This document shows positions 53,056-64,000 of a DNA stretch of 64,000 nucleotides, piece by piece. Position 1 is the first letter of the stretch; each line of letters opens with the position of its first letter. The notes under the pieces were generated by a model. It was not told where the DNA came from. It was given only the letters and a program-made list of their open reading frames with translations, and ran no database searches. The DNA is taken from the NCBI GenBank assembly GCA_964020975.1, contig OZ026623.1, forward strand, positions 92,627,442 to 92,691,441. Direction: 5' to 3'. The stretch is from Hermodice carunculata (lineage: Eukaryota > Annelida > Polychaeta > Eunicida > Amphinomidae). A program made the translations under genes and the position numbers.

Positions 53056-53192
53056 CTGGAGAGACATTCTTTGCAATGGCTTCAGAAAACTTTCCTTCTG
53101 TTTTTTCCGCACTTAACCTGGTTCTCCATTTGTGAATGTCACTGACAACTGCATCGCCCGTACTCTTGAAGCTTCTACCATTCTTTTTTTTT
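53056..53192 (-). CDS. Possible internal exon, unrecognised
   Basis: Acceptor CACTTGCCTTAG|A with a fair pyrimidine tract; donor CCAG|gtgccc is weak. Open for 45 codons (phase 2 in, 1 out) with SFKSTGDAVVSDIHKWRTRL, a hydrophilic helix-like sequence. Its phase also fits the terminal exon at 51083. It could be an exon of the same unknown gene as 54221-55028. Confidence 0.25.
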
Positions 53193-53533
53193 CTAAGGCA
53201 AGTGAGGGCGCTCAAAGGCGAAACAGTTTTCCAAATCTAACTTTAAATGCTTAACATAAAGCAACGGGAAGAATCACGGTTTCATTTAAAAGGTATAACC
53301 TTAAGTTTGTGATAATCTTGAAAAGGGGGGGGGGGATTCTGTGATGATTCTGAAGAAAATTTTAAATGTCTAAAAATCTATTGATTACAATGAAATGTTT
53401 TGTCTGTTTGCCAAACATGACAGTTATGATAATGGTTATAATAATCATTATGATGATGATAGTGACAAGTATAATGATGACAAATAATAATCATTGATAA
53501 GCATTTGAAAATTAAATGAGTAGATGGAGGGAT

Positions 53534-53596
<63 letters not shown>

Positions 53597-53622
53597 CATA
53601 CATACATACATACATACATACA
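53534..53622. repeat. (GATA)n(CATA)n microsatellite
   Basis: About 15 GATA units then seven CATA units. Confidence 0.95.
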
Positions 53623-54220
53623 TTTTCTCGCAATTGTCATCGAGACCTGTTCTCGCATCTGTATCAAAGGAATTCGCCCCGGAGGTGCAAAAAATCGATA
53701 TCATAGGCGTTTCTTTCTCACAGTTTGCCCAAATCATATTTGTTCAATGAACCTCGGATTTAAAATCGGTGAACTGTTTGTGCTAAGGACATTTACTTGG
53801 TCCTTTCAAAGTGACCGCATGTTGCGCCACATGTGCTGATGTCAGTGATATCTCAGAGGGCTTGTTTGATCTGTAACTTTGCAACTTCAGAGACAACATT
53901 CGTGTCGTTTGGATCCGAGTTATTGGCAGGAGCCAAACGACACGTATTCTGACAGAACGACTGTTGAAGCACAACGCAGTAATTTAAATGTGCATTGTGA
54001 GTGTAGAATCAAGTTGATACGTTTATATATATGTATATATATATATGCTCATTATGTCTCTGCCCAAACACATTTTTTACGCACAAAATTCTTTCTTTCT
54101 TTCCTCCTACATCTTGTCTGCAGCTTTTCTCGGATACGGCTATAGCTAGAGATGAAAAATGTTGCGTGCCCATACATAGCCCCCATTCTGAAATTGGTAC
54201 TGTGATACGGAATAACTTAC

Positions 54221-55028
54221 TATTTTCAAAATTGTGCAAATTCGAGGCAATTCACCTGAATTTTCCATTTCTTCAAAAATGCTCAAGGTTGACACGCCTT
54301 TTCCAGTGAAATATAAGGGATGTGTCATGAGCAAATCCTATGACATGCAACTTGTGTAGGAATTTCAATTTAAGCTATATTATCTGAATTACCCTACATT
54401 GCACATCCCTTTTCTACCACAGCATGTACAAGCTGGTAACTGTTGCCTGTCTCTATGCAGGAATACAACCTTTTTGCATACATAATGAATTAGCTTGCAT
54501 TGTCGAACCTGCAACTAAGAACATACAGTACACTTGGCTGCTTGCTTTGAAACACTTTCGTGTTGGAGCAAATGAGAAAGCATTCCAACAACCGTATATT
54601 TTAGATTCTTGACAAAAATACAGAGAAGTTCTTACTGTTCATGGTGAGCAGATCTCTAAGGCCCAAGTAACTGAGTGGCCTCATCACGATGCTACAAGCT
54701 TCATATCTATAGTGGGGAGAAGAATTGTGCCTGGAGCCATCCGAGCCAGCCCTTGATCCCCAGAAACCACTGGATCTCTGCCTAGAAGCATGTAATGTGA
54801 TGTCCCCAGCAAAGAAGAATACTCTTTGAGTCCACAATAACTGTTTTCACAACTTTGTGGATTTTATTACCACAGAGCTGGAGATTGGAACAATTAAGTG
54901 TGTAAATCACTTTCATCTAAGTGACTTGCTCAAGCTTGCAATGGTAGACTTTTGATGTTCTTTTTTGTTCTTGTTACCTGTGAGATGAGACCTATTCTCC
55001 ATTGATACACTCTAGTATCTGATGAGTT
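54221..55028 (-). CDS. Three phase-compatible exons of an unrecognised gene
   Basis: Exon 54978-55028 (17 codons, SSDTRVYQWRIGLISQ; donor CACAG|gtaaca, phase 0), exon 54636-54777 (acceptor TCTAGGCAG|AGATCC; RSSGFWGSRAGSDGSRHNSS then YEACSIVMRPLSYLGLRDLL; donor AACA|gtaaga, phase 1) and exon 54221-54297 (acceptor GGAAAAG|GCGTGT; VSTLSIFEEMENSGELPRIC; donor AATA|gtaagt, phase 0). All three donors are strong and the phases agree, which chance would rarely give. Composition looks like a large intracellular protein. No family recognised, and further exons on either side were not found with confidence. Confidence 0.4.
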
Positions 55029-56105
55029 CTTGCATTTGTGTTTTTTTCTTCCTTTTTTCCATATGATAAAGCAACAAATGGTTATGTTTTTCATGCAGTT
55101 ATATCCATTTGGATTATCAATTATGTATACATTGTATATGGATGTACAAATTATGTTTATTTGTACACGAACATATTCATCCCTACTTAAAAGGGCCGAC
55201 CTTCTCTGGAGCGGGAACCTCCCAACAGTGAGCACTCTTTACCGGTCCCAGGGTGCCGTCTATAGAGGGGGTTTATACAAGTAAACCTCGGAATTGTTTG
55301 TATATCTGGCTGTAACGTTTAATGATTTTCAAGTTTTGAAATGTGAAATGCCTCAGCTTTGCATGGTTTGAAATGCAACAAGTCTATATACTTGATCAGA
55401 TTAAAAAGATATATGCTAAAAGTTTACATCCTTCATCAGATTTAAAGTTTGAAATACCCGGTAGCTCCAGTATTCAATGGAGTCCCTGTATTTTAACTGT
55501 AATATCCTACCTTCTGCACACACTTACTGATCTGTTTATATAGGTTTATTTAAAAAATATTACAGGTAGAAGTGTGGATTCAACTTCAATTTGTAAGTTT
55601 GTCCTCTGAGTGCACACATGGAAATGGAATTGAAAGAGGTAAACTTTCAATTGATGCAAATTACGAATATTTCCGAACTTTCAATGTTTACTATCTTTAA
55701 ATATATTCAGGACGGAAGTTTCATCAACATAAGCTCATTGGTTTGTGATATAGGTGCGTCAAACGAAATAAAAGTGAAAGTTTTAGAATTTTTATTTGTG
55801 CTAATTAGGGAATGGGTTCTAATGGTGCACATCCTTTGGCTAATTTATATTTATTCAACTATGAATATACGTTTTTGGTAAAGCCCTCAGAAAAGAGAAA
55901 TTGTATGACAAATGTTTTAAGTTGAGATTCAGCTATATTGATGACCTAGTAAGCATCAGTTTCGAGGTCTCCGCATAAAAATAAATTTGTTATATCAAAA
56001 TCAGGGGGATTTAAGGTGTAATATAAATGATGTAGTAAACATATAAACCCAACAGTTGTAGCTGCCGTTATATGCAATGCGTGTATGAGGCAAGATATTT
56101 CTTTA

Positions 56106-56844
56106 GGGGCTAGTACACTTTACAACAATAAAATTAGAAAATGCTAGTTTTTTGGTTGAATATCATATTGTGTATGCTACAATTTTCATTTGAGCCCATA
56201 AAAACTATTTGTTTTTATGAATGAAGACATCTTGCTGAATATACAACCAGCAACACATCTTTTCTAACTGTTCGGTCATTAAATCTTAATTAATTTTAAG
56301 TTACAATTAAATTTTCATATTTTGAGCATAAACAAAAAACAAAACAAAAAACGAAAAAAAAAACAAGAACAAAAACAAAAAAACAAAAAAACAAAGAAAA
56401 AAAGCAACAAAAACAACAAAACAAAACAAAAAACAAAAACACCCCCACCCCCTAAAAATAGCTCATACACATTTCCTGATAAACATTTGTGTTTGATCAA
56501 AATAGACAGAGCATATTGTTGGCTACAAAACGTTATCTCAAATTTTTCATAAAGGGCTCAGTTTCAGATGCAGTATTTAAGACACAGGTGCTACCTTTAA
56601 TTTGATGCTACCAACTAACTTGTATGTAATTTTTTAACATGCTTTTTATGTTATGTACGTTTTGCAAATTTTAATCAAAAATAAATTAAATCTAACTGAA
56701 ATGGGTACATCTGAAATGCAATTATAAATTTAAATTGAGACAAATGTTTTCTTTCTGAAAATATATGCTTTTGGTAGTCTTGCATGAAAAATGAATGAAA
56801 TAATTACATATTTCTACATGAAAGTCACAAAGTGTACTAGCCCC
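56106..56844. mobile_element. PIF/Harbinger-like MITE, 739 bp
   Basis: Perfect 16-bp inverted ends GGGGCTAGTACACTTT / AAAGTGTACTAGCCCC, flanked on both sides by TTA (56103-56105 and 56845-56847). A 3-bp TTA/TWA target duplication is the mark of PIF/Harbinger. The interior is non-coding and holds a C/A-rich imperfect (CAAAA)n run at 56330-56440. Confidence 0.7.
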
Positions 56845-57190
56845 TTAAGCTGACAGTTACGTACTTGCATTTCGTTAAAAATAGTTAATGGAACCGTGGG
56901 AATGTTTATTTTCAGCATCTGAAAATGAGACAATACTTGCACATGTGTACTTATGTTTAATCAGCATATTCGTAATTTTTATGGTAAGGCATGTTACTAT
57001 CACTATTCAGTCAGTTAAATATGCTACCGGTACGATATATTTTCTTCCATGCACAAGTTGTAAATGGTTATGCCTACTCAGGACTGAACCCATTTCAATT
57101 TCATTATTGCAGTTTTATGAATTACCACTAGGAAACGTAATAATTTTCCCGTATGTTGCATCAGTGTTATACACTCTTGATGTAGTAATT

Positions 57191-57387
57191 AATATGACCG
57201 GGTTACAAGTTAATAGATCACATAGAAGTTTGACCTATCAATATGACCGGGTTACGAGCTAATAGATCACATAGAAGTTTGACCTATCAATATGACCGGG
57301 TTACAAGTTAATAGATCACATTGAAGTTTGACCTATCAATATGACCAGGTTACAAGTTAATAGATCACATAGAAGCTTGACCTATCA
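57191..57387. repeat. 49-bp minisatellite, four copies
   Basis: Units start AATATGACCGGGTTACAAGT at 57191, 57240, 57289 and 57338, about 95 percent identical. Each has TTTGACCTATCAATATGACC, that is two TGACC half sites 12 bp apart. Confidence 0.95.
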
Positions 57388-58584
57388 ACAGATTATCTTT
57401 GTGCTGCATTGTCATCGTTTTTTAGAGAACGTCACAGGCGGCCTTGCCATACTACATTTCCCGCTGTTAACATTATGAGGGGATGTGTATCCAAACCCAG
57501 GCCCCACGTGCACAGAATCATTTGGTGATTTGAATTTAATGTCATGCAAATATTCGGAATCTCTCATAAGACAAATTTGTATGTATCAAAACATCGTTAA
57601 CGCAATCGTACGATTTGACAGTCCTTTCTGAGACTTTTTTTTGGCCTTCTAAGGACGCTAATTAGTTTCTATCTTCCAGGTTTCCATCCAAATTTGCGCC
57701 GTGATTGCACTGGCGGCGACGGTGGCCGTGTCGCGTTGTGAGCGTCTCGGGTTTCAGTCATCAAAAGACGAGCTAATCTGGAGAACCCAACTCTTGAAAT
57801 TTTGTAGGCGGACGTTCGGTCCCATAACAATGGCTTGTTACTAGCGGTTGTTTAAAGCCCCCCCCCCCCCACTGCTCCGTGTCATTTTGGGATGAAATGC
57901 AGGCAAATGTAGACTATGCTTGCTATTCTTGGTCTGAAAAGAAAACATAATTACTGGTGATTTGAATGCAGATCCTAAAACTTACCCTGCGAAAAACCTC
58001 ACAAATGTTAGTCAATACAATAAGTTTACTGTTCATGTCAATGAACCTACAAGGATAACCGAACATAGATCAACGTACTTAGACCTAATATTGAGTAATA
58101 TATCGTAATATGTGCGAAGCGTTTCTGTACGGCCTTCAGTTGTACAAAACTATCATTGTACATTCTCAGAAAACTTACTCCCTCGGGTTAAAACAGCTAA
58201 AGTCTTATGACAGATTTATTTGGCAGTATTCCAAAGCCGACTTTGATCTTTTTAGGGAAAAACTAAATGAGGCTAATTGGGACGCCTGTTTTCAGACATC
58301 AAATGCCACTAGTTTTTTAAATGTTGCCCGACTTTGTTAACCAAACAAAAATGTTTGGATAAGGCAGAATGATTCTCCATGGTACACAGCCGAACTTACG
58401 GCTCAAAAGCGTAAAGCCCAGAGAATGAGTAGTCTAAAGCCTCAAATGAGAACCCGCATGGGAGAGTGGAACATCCGTGAATAGCGTAAGAGATACATCA
58501 GTGACTTAAAGAAAGCAGAAGATGAATACCACAATATAATAAACAGCGTAATGCAGTCAACGACAGACATTTCAAAAATAAAAA

Positions 58585-58851
58585 GTGTTGGAAGACTACA
58601 AAATATTTATGTTGGCTAATTCAAACATGTCAATACTTAGGATACTGCTCAATGATACTCTAATATCAGACAATAAACTAAAAGCTGACATCTTTAATGA
58701 ATATTTCCTTGGAAATTGTGATGTAGATGCCTCCAATTTTACTCTGCCTAGCAAAGCTCCAACTTTGCAAAATTTCTCGGAGTCACTTGTATTATCTGAA
58801 GAAAGTATCCACGATATTCTGAAATTTCTGAATATTGATAAAGGGTCCTGA
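58585..58851 (+). pseudogene. LINE RT N-terminal fragment
   Basis: 88 open residues with LKADIFNEYFLGNCDVD, then LSEESIHDILKFLNIDKGS. These match the pre-palm blocks (FN.YF...V...L..L...K.) of CR1/L2-type RT, ending where the GPDG block starts on the next bases. Confidence 0.65.
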
Positions 58852-59049
58852 CCAGATGGCATTATTCGCATATTGTTAAAGGAAGCAGTTCCAGTAGCGC
58901 TCCTTCCTTCACTGAATTATTTAACATGTCCTTGCAGCAATGCTTCCGTCGGACTGGTAAAAAGGCACTCGTAACTCCACTACTTAAAGGAGGTGCACCC
59001 GAATTGTGTAGTAACTATAAAAAAAATCCCGTTTTAGGACCATTGTTGT

Positions 59050-59990
59050 TTGTTGATTATCAACTGAACTTTACTAGCTGTATCATGTACATACATAAAA
59101 CATGACATTTTGCTAAAGAAAAATAACATATACATAAATATAGGGGATAAGTATTTCACTAACACGATACAAGAAAGATCAAATACATTCAGTATTCAAC
59201 AGCACAACCACATGTGGTATATAAATGATTATGTGCAGAGAAAAAAACCCTTTACTATTATTTAATGCTACTCTGTATCAGAAAGATCCTGTCTTCTTCT
59301 GTAAATCTGTAAAAATGTCTTTAGTATTACAATGTTGTCAATGTCGTCTAACTTAATAATGGATAAAAAAAATCGGAATCATTTAGTTTGTCAAATATCG
59401 GGAAAATATCGGTCATCGCATCGTATAGGTATTTTCTTTCAATTTCAGATATTTTGCAAGCTATTATAACATGATCATGACAATATGCGTCTTCTAACAA
59501 ATTATAATTCTTCTAAAGGAATTTTTATGTGGCCTTTATGTCTACCGATTTCAACTTTCAAATTATGTGAACTTATTCCAAATAGTGTGATGTTTTCCCT
59601 CTATTTATAATCTTTAATCACTAATAGATATTTCTCAAACTCAAAATTTCTTTGAGTTAAGTTTATGTATGTAGTATTTTGTCGAAACCAAAGTTACTTT
59701 TCATAGTTTCTTGCAATTGGATGATAAATCTTGTAATTCTGTATACAAAAGTCCGAGTAGGAAAAATGTCAGTGCGGGAACCGATATTTTTTCACATTTT
59801 CTTCAAGCCAAAAAGTGGAAAATAGTTTTTTAAAGCTGTAATCTATTTGAACTTTCCGGTAACAATATGTTCAACATTACGAAAGAAGTAACCATATAAT
59901 AAACTATCGGGTTTCATGTGCACTATTCATAGTAAATTCTTGCACATTTGTGTAAAAAATTTTGAGTACAAGAGGGAATACTGCAGCTTT
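59050..59990 (-). mobile_element. LINE fragment nested antisense in another LINE
   Basis: Minus-strand sequence at 59510-59610 matches, with many changes, the GRHRRPIKVPI region of the LINE at 10.57-10.94 kb. Further upstream on that strand (59690-59930) comes the RT-to-zinc linker with VYRITRFIIQLQETMKS. The 3' end near 59050-59080 reads GTAAAGTTCAGTTGATAATC. It separates LGPLLF from the YADD part of the host LINE. Confidence 0.65.
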
Positions 59991-60505
59991 GCTTACTTCG
60001 GCTATATTGCTAGCTTTTTAGGTGCTCCTAAAGGAAAACGCAGAAACTTCAGGTAGACCTTTTCGAAAAAGAATTTTGAATAATTGTCAGTTTCAGTACT
60101 TGTGCATCTTTTTTCGGTCGGAATTTTGTATGGCCCCCATAAATGATATTGTTGAGGTAGCAAAATCTGAAATACATCTCTTTGCAGACAAGACAATATT
60201 ATATATAACTGTATATGATTCCACTTAAGCAGCTGCGGCAATGAATCAGATCTGGAATCTCTAAATCAGTGGTCGAGTCAATGGCCTGTTCCCTTTAACC
60301 CTGGAAAATATTTATTTTAAACATATTTGTTATTAAAAAACGATCGGAAACAGGCTTTACCTATATAAATCCCTCTGGTGAAAACAAATAATAAAAGAAA
60401 AAGAAAAATACTGTACAAAAGGTAAAGACGGACCACAGGACACCATATTGACTTTATCTTTGAATGTAAGCAAGAATTTTTCCCTGCAGATCATCCCAAC
60501 TAGAC

Positions 60506-60802
60506 ATGAATTGTATCACATTGGAGAAAGGAAAGTCTCAAACATACCAGAATGAGAATGGGCTTTATCCAGCTGAACAGAGATCTCGCCAGTTAGGTGT
60601 TGTGAAGTCCCCGTCATGTTCATGTGGAGCGAATTTAGAAAATACCTACCATTTTTGCTTTAAGTGCAGCAAATATATTTTGATTGGGAATGAACTTCAG
60701 TCCAAAATAATATGCCTAGGAAATGTCCATTTAAAAAGCAAATCTTTGAAGCTGTACACAAATATATTAAGCAATCTGGACGGTTTCTGGTATGACTCTT
60801 AG
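60506..60802 (+). pseudogene. LINE ORF2 C-terminal fragment
   Basis: 98 open residues; QRSRQLGVVKSPSCSCGANL then NTYHFCFKCSKYILI, the CxC...H...C C-terminal motif of L2-like ORF2. Final part of the interrupted LINE. Confidence 0.7.
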
Positions 60803-61587
60803 TGGTCTTGTATTCTTAAGATGATTTAAAAACTGAGGCTCACACATCTTTCCTTCCACATTTCTGTGATATGTATATTGTCATTCTGCACGTTTCTCTG
60901 TCCTTGTATTAGGGTTTTGAAATTCCAATGTTGTCTTGTTCTGAATGTACAAGAGGCCCTAATATAGGCCAGTGAACCTATACTAAAAGTTCTTGTCCGC
61001 TTCTATTTTTCATGACAATCATTATGTGTGTTGTCAAAATGACATCTTATCTTAAGACATCCAATGACTGTGCATTGCTCAGTGGATATTCAAGTCTCGC
61101 TGTTGTATCTGGTGATGTGAATGTAGGGCCTCTCAAGATTTGGACGGTTTTCAACTTGGACTGATTTTCAAACTACAATAGTGATACATTGTTTTACATC
61201 ATAGTATTATTATTTCCGATTTAAAAACTATGATTTATGCACATGAAATTAATAGAATTAATGTAAAGATTTATTACGTGTTAAAGCATGCATATTTTAC
61301 TTGCATTCTGCATAATATTTTATCTCAGTGTTTCACTGTAATTGGGCCTTGTGGAAAAACTGCCTATTCCTGAACGAGTTGCGGTGTAGAAACATATTCA
61401 ATACGTAAATAAATGGATAAAAACTTCATTACTTTGCTTCATTGGAAACGAAAGATGATAGAAATGAAATTCTATAACCAAGATAATTGAATAAGTAGTA
61501 AAGTGGCTCGCTATTGCATTGATTCTGAACTTAAAGTGGTCCTTTCCATACTTTTACTAGTACTTAGTACTATGATCAACTTTATTT

Positions 61588-61592
61588 CTACA

Positions 61593-61642
<50 letters not shown>

Positions 61643-61663
61643 TACTACTTCTACTTCTACTAT
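61588..61663. repeat. (CTA)n microsatellite
   Basis: About 25 ACT/CTA triplets with a few TCT changes near the end. Confidence 0.95.
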
Positions 61664-62002
61664 TTTTAAACCAGCAAGTATGACTTATAATTACCAACTT
61701 TATGAGAAATTTGCCTGAAATATGTTTACCTGTGTGCGATAATTATCGTTTGGGCAATAGCTGTGGGAACTCAGTGCTCAAGAGAATGTCAATAACGCGG
61801 CCTTGTTTACAGCAGATACCAGCCACATGTGTGCTGCTCTCAGGTCCTAAGCTTTTGTTCGTTGTCAAGAATGGCGCCCGGGGAGTCGTGTACCCACGTA
61901 CGTCCGCTATAACCACAGGGAACCTATTGTTTGGCACTGTCTTTACACGTTATTCCTCCAGTATTCAGGTTCATTGTGCCTGTGGGATCCAGCAGCTGCG
62001 CG

Positions 62003-62010
62003 TATATATA
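62003..62010 (+). promoter_or_regulatory. TATA box of the gene starting at 62119
   Basis: CGTATATATAGACC, a good TATA match, 109-116 bases before the ATG. Initiation about 30 bp downstream gives a 5' UTR of roughly 80 bases. Confidence 0.45.
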
Positions 62011-62118
62011 GACCTGACATATAAGGTTCTATGCAAACCTGTCTCTTATACCACGGGTAGCTAGAGGACATCTGCCTTGGCGAGTGACACCGCGTGCAGG
62101 AAGCTGGGAGCGCACGAG

Positions 62119-62191
62119 ATGAGGTCGTTGACGTTGTTCACAGTGATGGTGGTGGCGATGTTGTTGTTAAATCAAATTGCTGATACTGGTG
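62119..62191 (+). CDS. Signal-peptide first exon of a gene leaving the window
   Basis: ATG AGG then LTLFTVMVVAMLLLNQ, a clear signal peptide (Arg n-region, long hydrophobic core), ending ADTG. Donor GGTG|gtatgt, phase 1. The local GC is higher than in the surroundings and a TATA box lies upstream. The next exon was not found before 64000; the following DNA holds a Helitron-like element. The exon has the same length (73 nt) and phase as the minus-strand signal exon at 52746-52818, though residue identity beyond Met-Arg is low. Confidence 0.55.
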
Positions 62192-62776
62192 GTATGTATA
62201 TACTTGTGTTCGTCTGCGGGTGTTGAGCGGGGTTTGCATGATGTTCGGGCTTAATTTTTTTAATTTATGTACGTTTTCTAGGAATTAACTTTTTTTTACA
62301 GGAACACGTCTAGAAACTGAAATGATTTTTAATTCGGTGATAACTGCTTGGTAATTTCAGTTGGTCCCATGTTTGGTTATATATTCACATGTAAAACTTT
62401 TTCTGCTACAATGACGTGTTTAAGAGGAGGATCTAGCGTGCAAGAGCTTGGAGAAAATAATTATCAAATGTCTTCTTATATTTTAAAGTAAGGAGATCCC
62501 GACAGACCAGTTAATTGCGCTTCCTTTGATTCTAAGACACGTTAAAGCCGACTCATCCACACCTTGCTTTTGAGATCAGTCTAACCCCTCAAATCTACAC
62601 ATTGGGAAGCCCAAGTCACGCCCCATTATATATATTAAACCTGGGGAAGCAGGCACAGCCCATGTGTGTGGCATTGGTCGAGGCTGCTAGTAGTATTTTA
62701 ACAGAGACGTAGGCCATACAAATGAGCAACTGTGTCTATATAAAAAGTGTGTGTGTCAACACACACTTTTTTGTTT

Positions 62777-62779
62777 TTC

Positions 62780-62851
<72 letters not shown>

Positions 62852-63588
62852 TTTACCAGCAAATTTGTCCGACACTTTCCTCGAACACTATTATACATAG
62901 AAACTCCAAACTTGGCATGATTGTACCTCCATACAAGGAGTTTGACCGTTTTATACAAAGGAATGAAGATGTTTAAAATTATGCAAATTAGGGGCATTTG
63001 AAATTTTGAATCTTGAATATCTTCAATAGTATCATAGATGGAGATGTCATTCCAACTTCTACTAGGGGGTTATTGACCATTGCACATCTAATGAATTTAA
63101 AACAAACGTTGTAGCAATTTAAATTATGCTAATTAGCAGCATTTGAAATTTTAAAACTTGAATATATTCAAAACTATTATAGATAGAGACATCATTTTAA
63201 CTTCTACTAGGGGGTTATTGACCAATGTGCACCTAATGAAGTAAAAATAAAAGTTGTAGCAATTCAAATTATGCCAATTAGCAGTATTCGGAATTTTTAA
63301 TCTTGAATATCTTCAACACTGTAATAGACAGAGATGTCATTCCAACTTCTACTAGGGGGTTGTTGACCATTGTACACCTAATGAAGTAACAATAAAAGTT
63401 GTAGCAGTTTAAATTATGCTAAATACCACCATTAGAAATTTTAAATCTTGAATAACTTCAAAGCTATAATAGATAGAGATGCCATTCCAACTTCTACTCC
63501 TGTGTTATGGAATTGTTGTACATTGCCATGCCAATATGCTTTGAAGACACACACACTGATTTGCTATGCAGCAAATCATCTTTCCTAG
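62777..63588 (+). mobile_element. Helitron-like element with exact 145-bp tandem core
   Basis: Order: (CTTT)n array (62777-62851), the block ACCAGCAAATTTGTCCGACA, then four core units whose AAATTATGC word starts at 62976, 63121, 63266 and 63411, exactly 145 bp apart, then a 9-bp hairpin TGATTTGCT-ATGC-AGCAAATCA (63557-63578), seven bases and CTAG (63585-63588) followed by T. The hairpin plus CTAG-T is the Helitron 3' end. Microsatellite plus tandem core is known from non-autonomous Helitron/Helentron derivatives (Pearl-like elements). The 5' end is not defined. Confidence 0.65.
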
Positions 63589-63958
63589 TTTTATTTTGTC
63601 TTCTCTGCAGGACATAGCCGTTGTGACATACCGTAATACTATGCTAGCAAGCCCCTACCAATATTTTTGTTTTACCTCACATTTGATCATTTTTCCCACC
63701 TAGCCTGGTTTTGAGTAATGTCACAGGAAGTAGTAAATTTAATCTAGTATGTCAATCATGAGATATCAGCCATTTTGGGTGAGAGAAAAAAATATTATTA
63801 CAAAATCACTTAAAAAATGTCATTTTACAAACTCTTGACAACACAAAAACTGGAAAATTGTCTTCATTTAAACATAAAAATTTCGAATTTTACAAAGTTC
63901 CGTCAATACAAAAAACTTAAAATTTTTGTCATTAAAACATTTAAATACAAAAAGGCAA

Positions 63959-64000
63959 CTAGAAAGAAGATTTGCTTCACAGCAAATCTGTCTGCGTGCC
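63959..64000 (-). mobile_element. 3' end of another Helitron-like copy, running out of the window
   Basis: Minus strand: GGCACGCAGACAGATTTGCT, loop GTGA, AGCAAATCT, then CTAG (63959-63962) and T. It matches the end at 42655-42696 almost base for base. Its body lies beyond 64000. Confidence 0.65.

Larger units (their letters stand above)
55030..57900. other. Spacer with Harbinger-like MITE and minisatellite
   Basis: Apart from those two features (listed separately) I see only AT-rich DNA. Frames 55618-55881 and 56888-57262 have no recognisable domain. Confidence 0.5.
57900..60990 (+). mobile_element. Decayed LINE interrupted by an opposite-strand LINE
   Basis: Sense parts: endonuclease end ITGDLNADPKTYPAKNLT near 57950, then EPTRIT and TYLDLILSNIS near 58045-58105; linker at 58180-58340 (WQYSKADFDLFREKLNEANW); VWIRQNDSPWYTAELTAQKR near 58350; RT start at 58600-58860; LGPLLF at 59035; then after the insert HLFADKTILYITVYDS (YADD-like) near 60175 and the C-terminal SCSCG...NTYHFCFKCSKY near 60615-60675. 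3' UTR to about 61000. Frames differ between parts. Confidence 0.8.

Noticed and set aside
54070-54180. Another Helitron-like copy (GTCTGCAGCTTTTCTCGGATAC)
   Set aside because: Shares only about 20 loosely matching bases after a TTTC run; too little to call.
55485-55560. Short minus-strand exon with donors gtaagt and gtagga
   Set aside because: Donors look good but the possible exon is under 25 bases and no frame links it to the exons at 54.2-55.0 kb.

Overview
The window looks like AT-rich intronic and intergenic DNA of an invertebrate animal. Support for this: GT/AG-spliced exons in a transporter gene spread over about 40 kb, very many di-, tri- and tetranucleotide microsatellites, animal-type APE LINEs with an esterase-like ORF1, tRNA-derived SINEs, Helitron-like elements with tandem cores of the kind known from bivalves and other marine invertebrates, and a Polinton fossil. 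The species cannot be fixed from sequence alone; a marine deuterostome or lophotrochozoan fits best. No bacterial genes, CRISPR arrays or rRNA genes were seen.

The one certain host gene is an SLC22-family organic ion transporter on the minus strand, from ATG at 46792 to stop at 6974. Ten exons were placed by GT/AG signals; all intron phases agree and give a 560-residue 12-helix MFS protein. Only the exon 6/7 junction is ambiguous. The first intron (about 15.2 kb) holds a broken Polinton/Maverick fossil (about 33.3-36.1 kb), a perfect 50-bp palindrome, Helitron-like copies, a nested LINE and a tRNA-SINE. Introns 3 and 5 hold further LINEs, MITE-like palindromes, SINEs and a decayed repeat field (14.6-18.1 kb).

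Left flank (1-4.75 kb): a decayed sense-strand LINE with coiled coil, SGNH-esterase-like ORF1, APE endonuclease and reverse transcriptase, followed by microsatellite-rich spacer to the last SLC22 exon.

Right flank (46.8-64 kb): a tandem CRE-containing repeat upstream of SLC22; a minus-strand terminal exon at 50.84-51.08 kb with a polyA signal, phase-compatible with a signal-peptide exon at 52.75-52.82 kb (possible 104-residue secreted precursor with an RQRR site); three phase-compatible minus-strand exons of an unrecognised gene at 54.2-55.0 kb; a Harbinger-like MITE; a LINE interrupted by an opposite-strand LINE (57.9-60.8 kb); a plus-strand signal-peptide first exon with a TATA box at 62.1 kb whose gene leaves the window; and a Helitron-like element with an exact 145-bp tandem core.

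Most promising for novelty are the possible secreted precursor, the hairpin-unit foldback element at 8 kb and the Helitron-like family.
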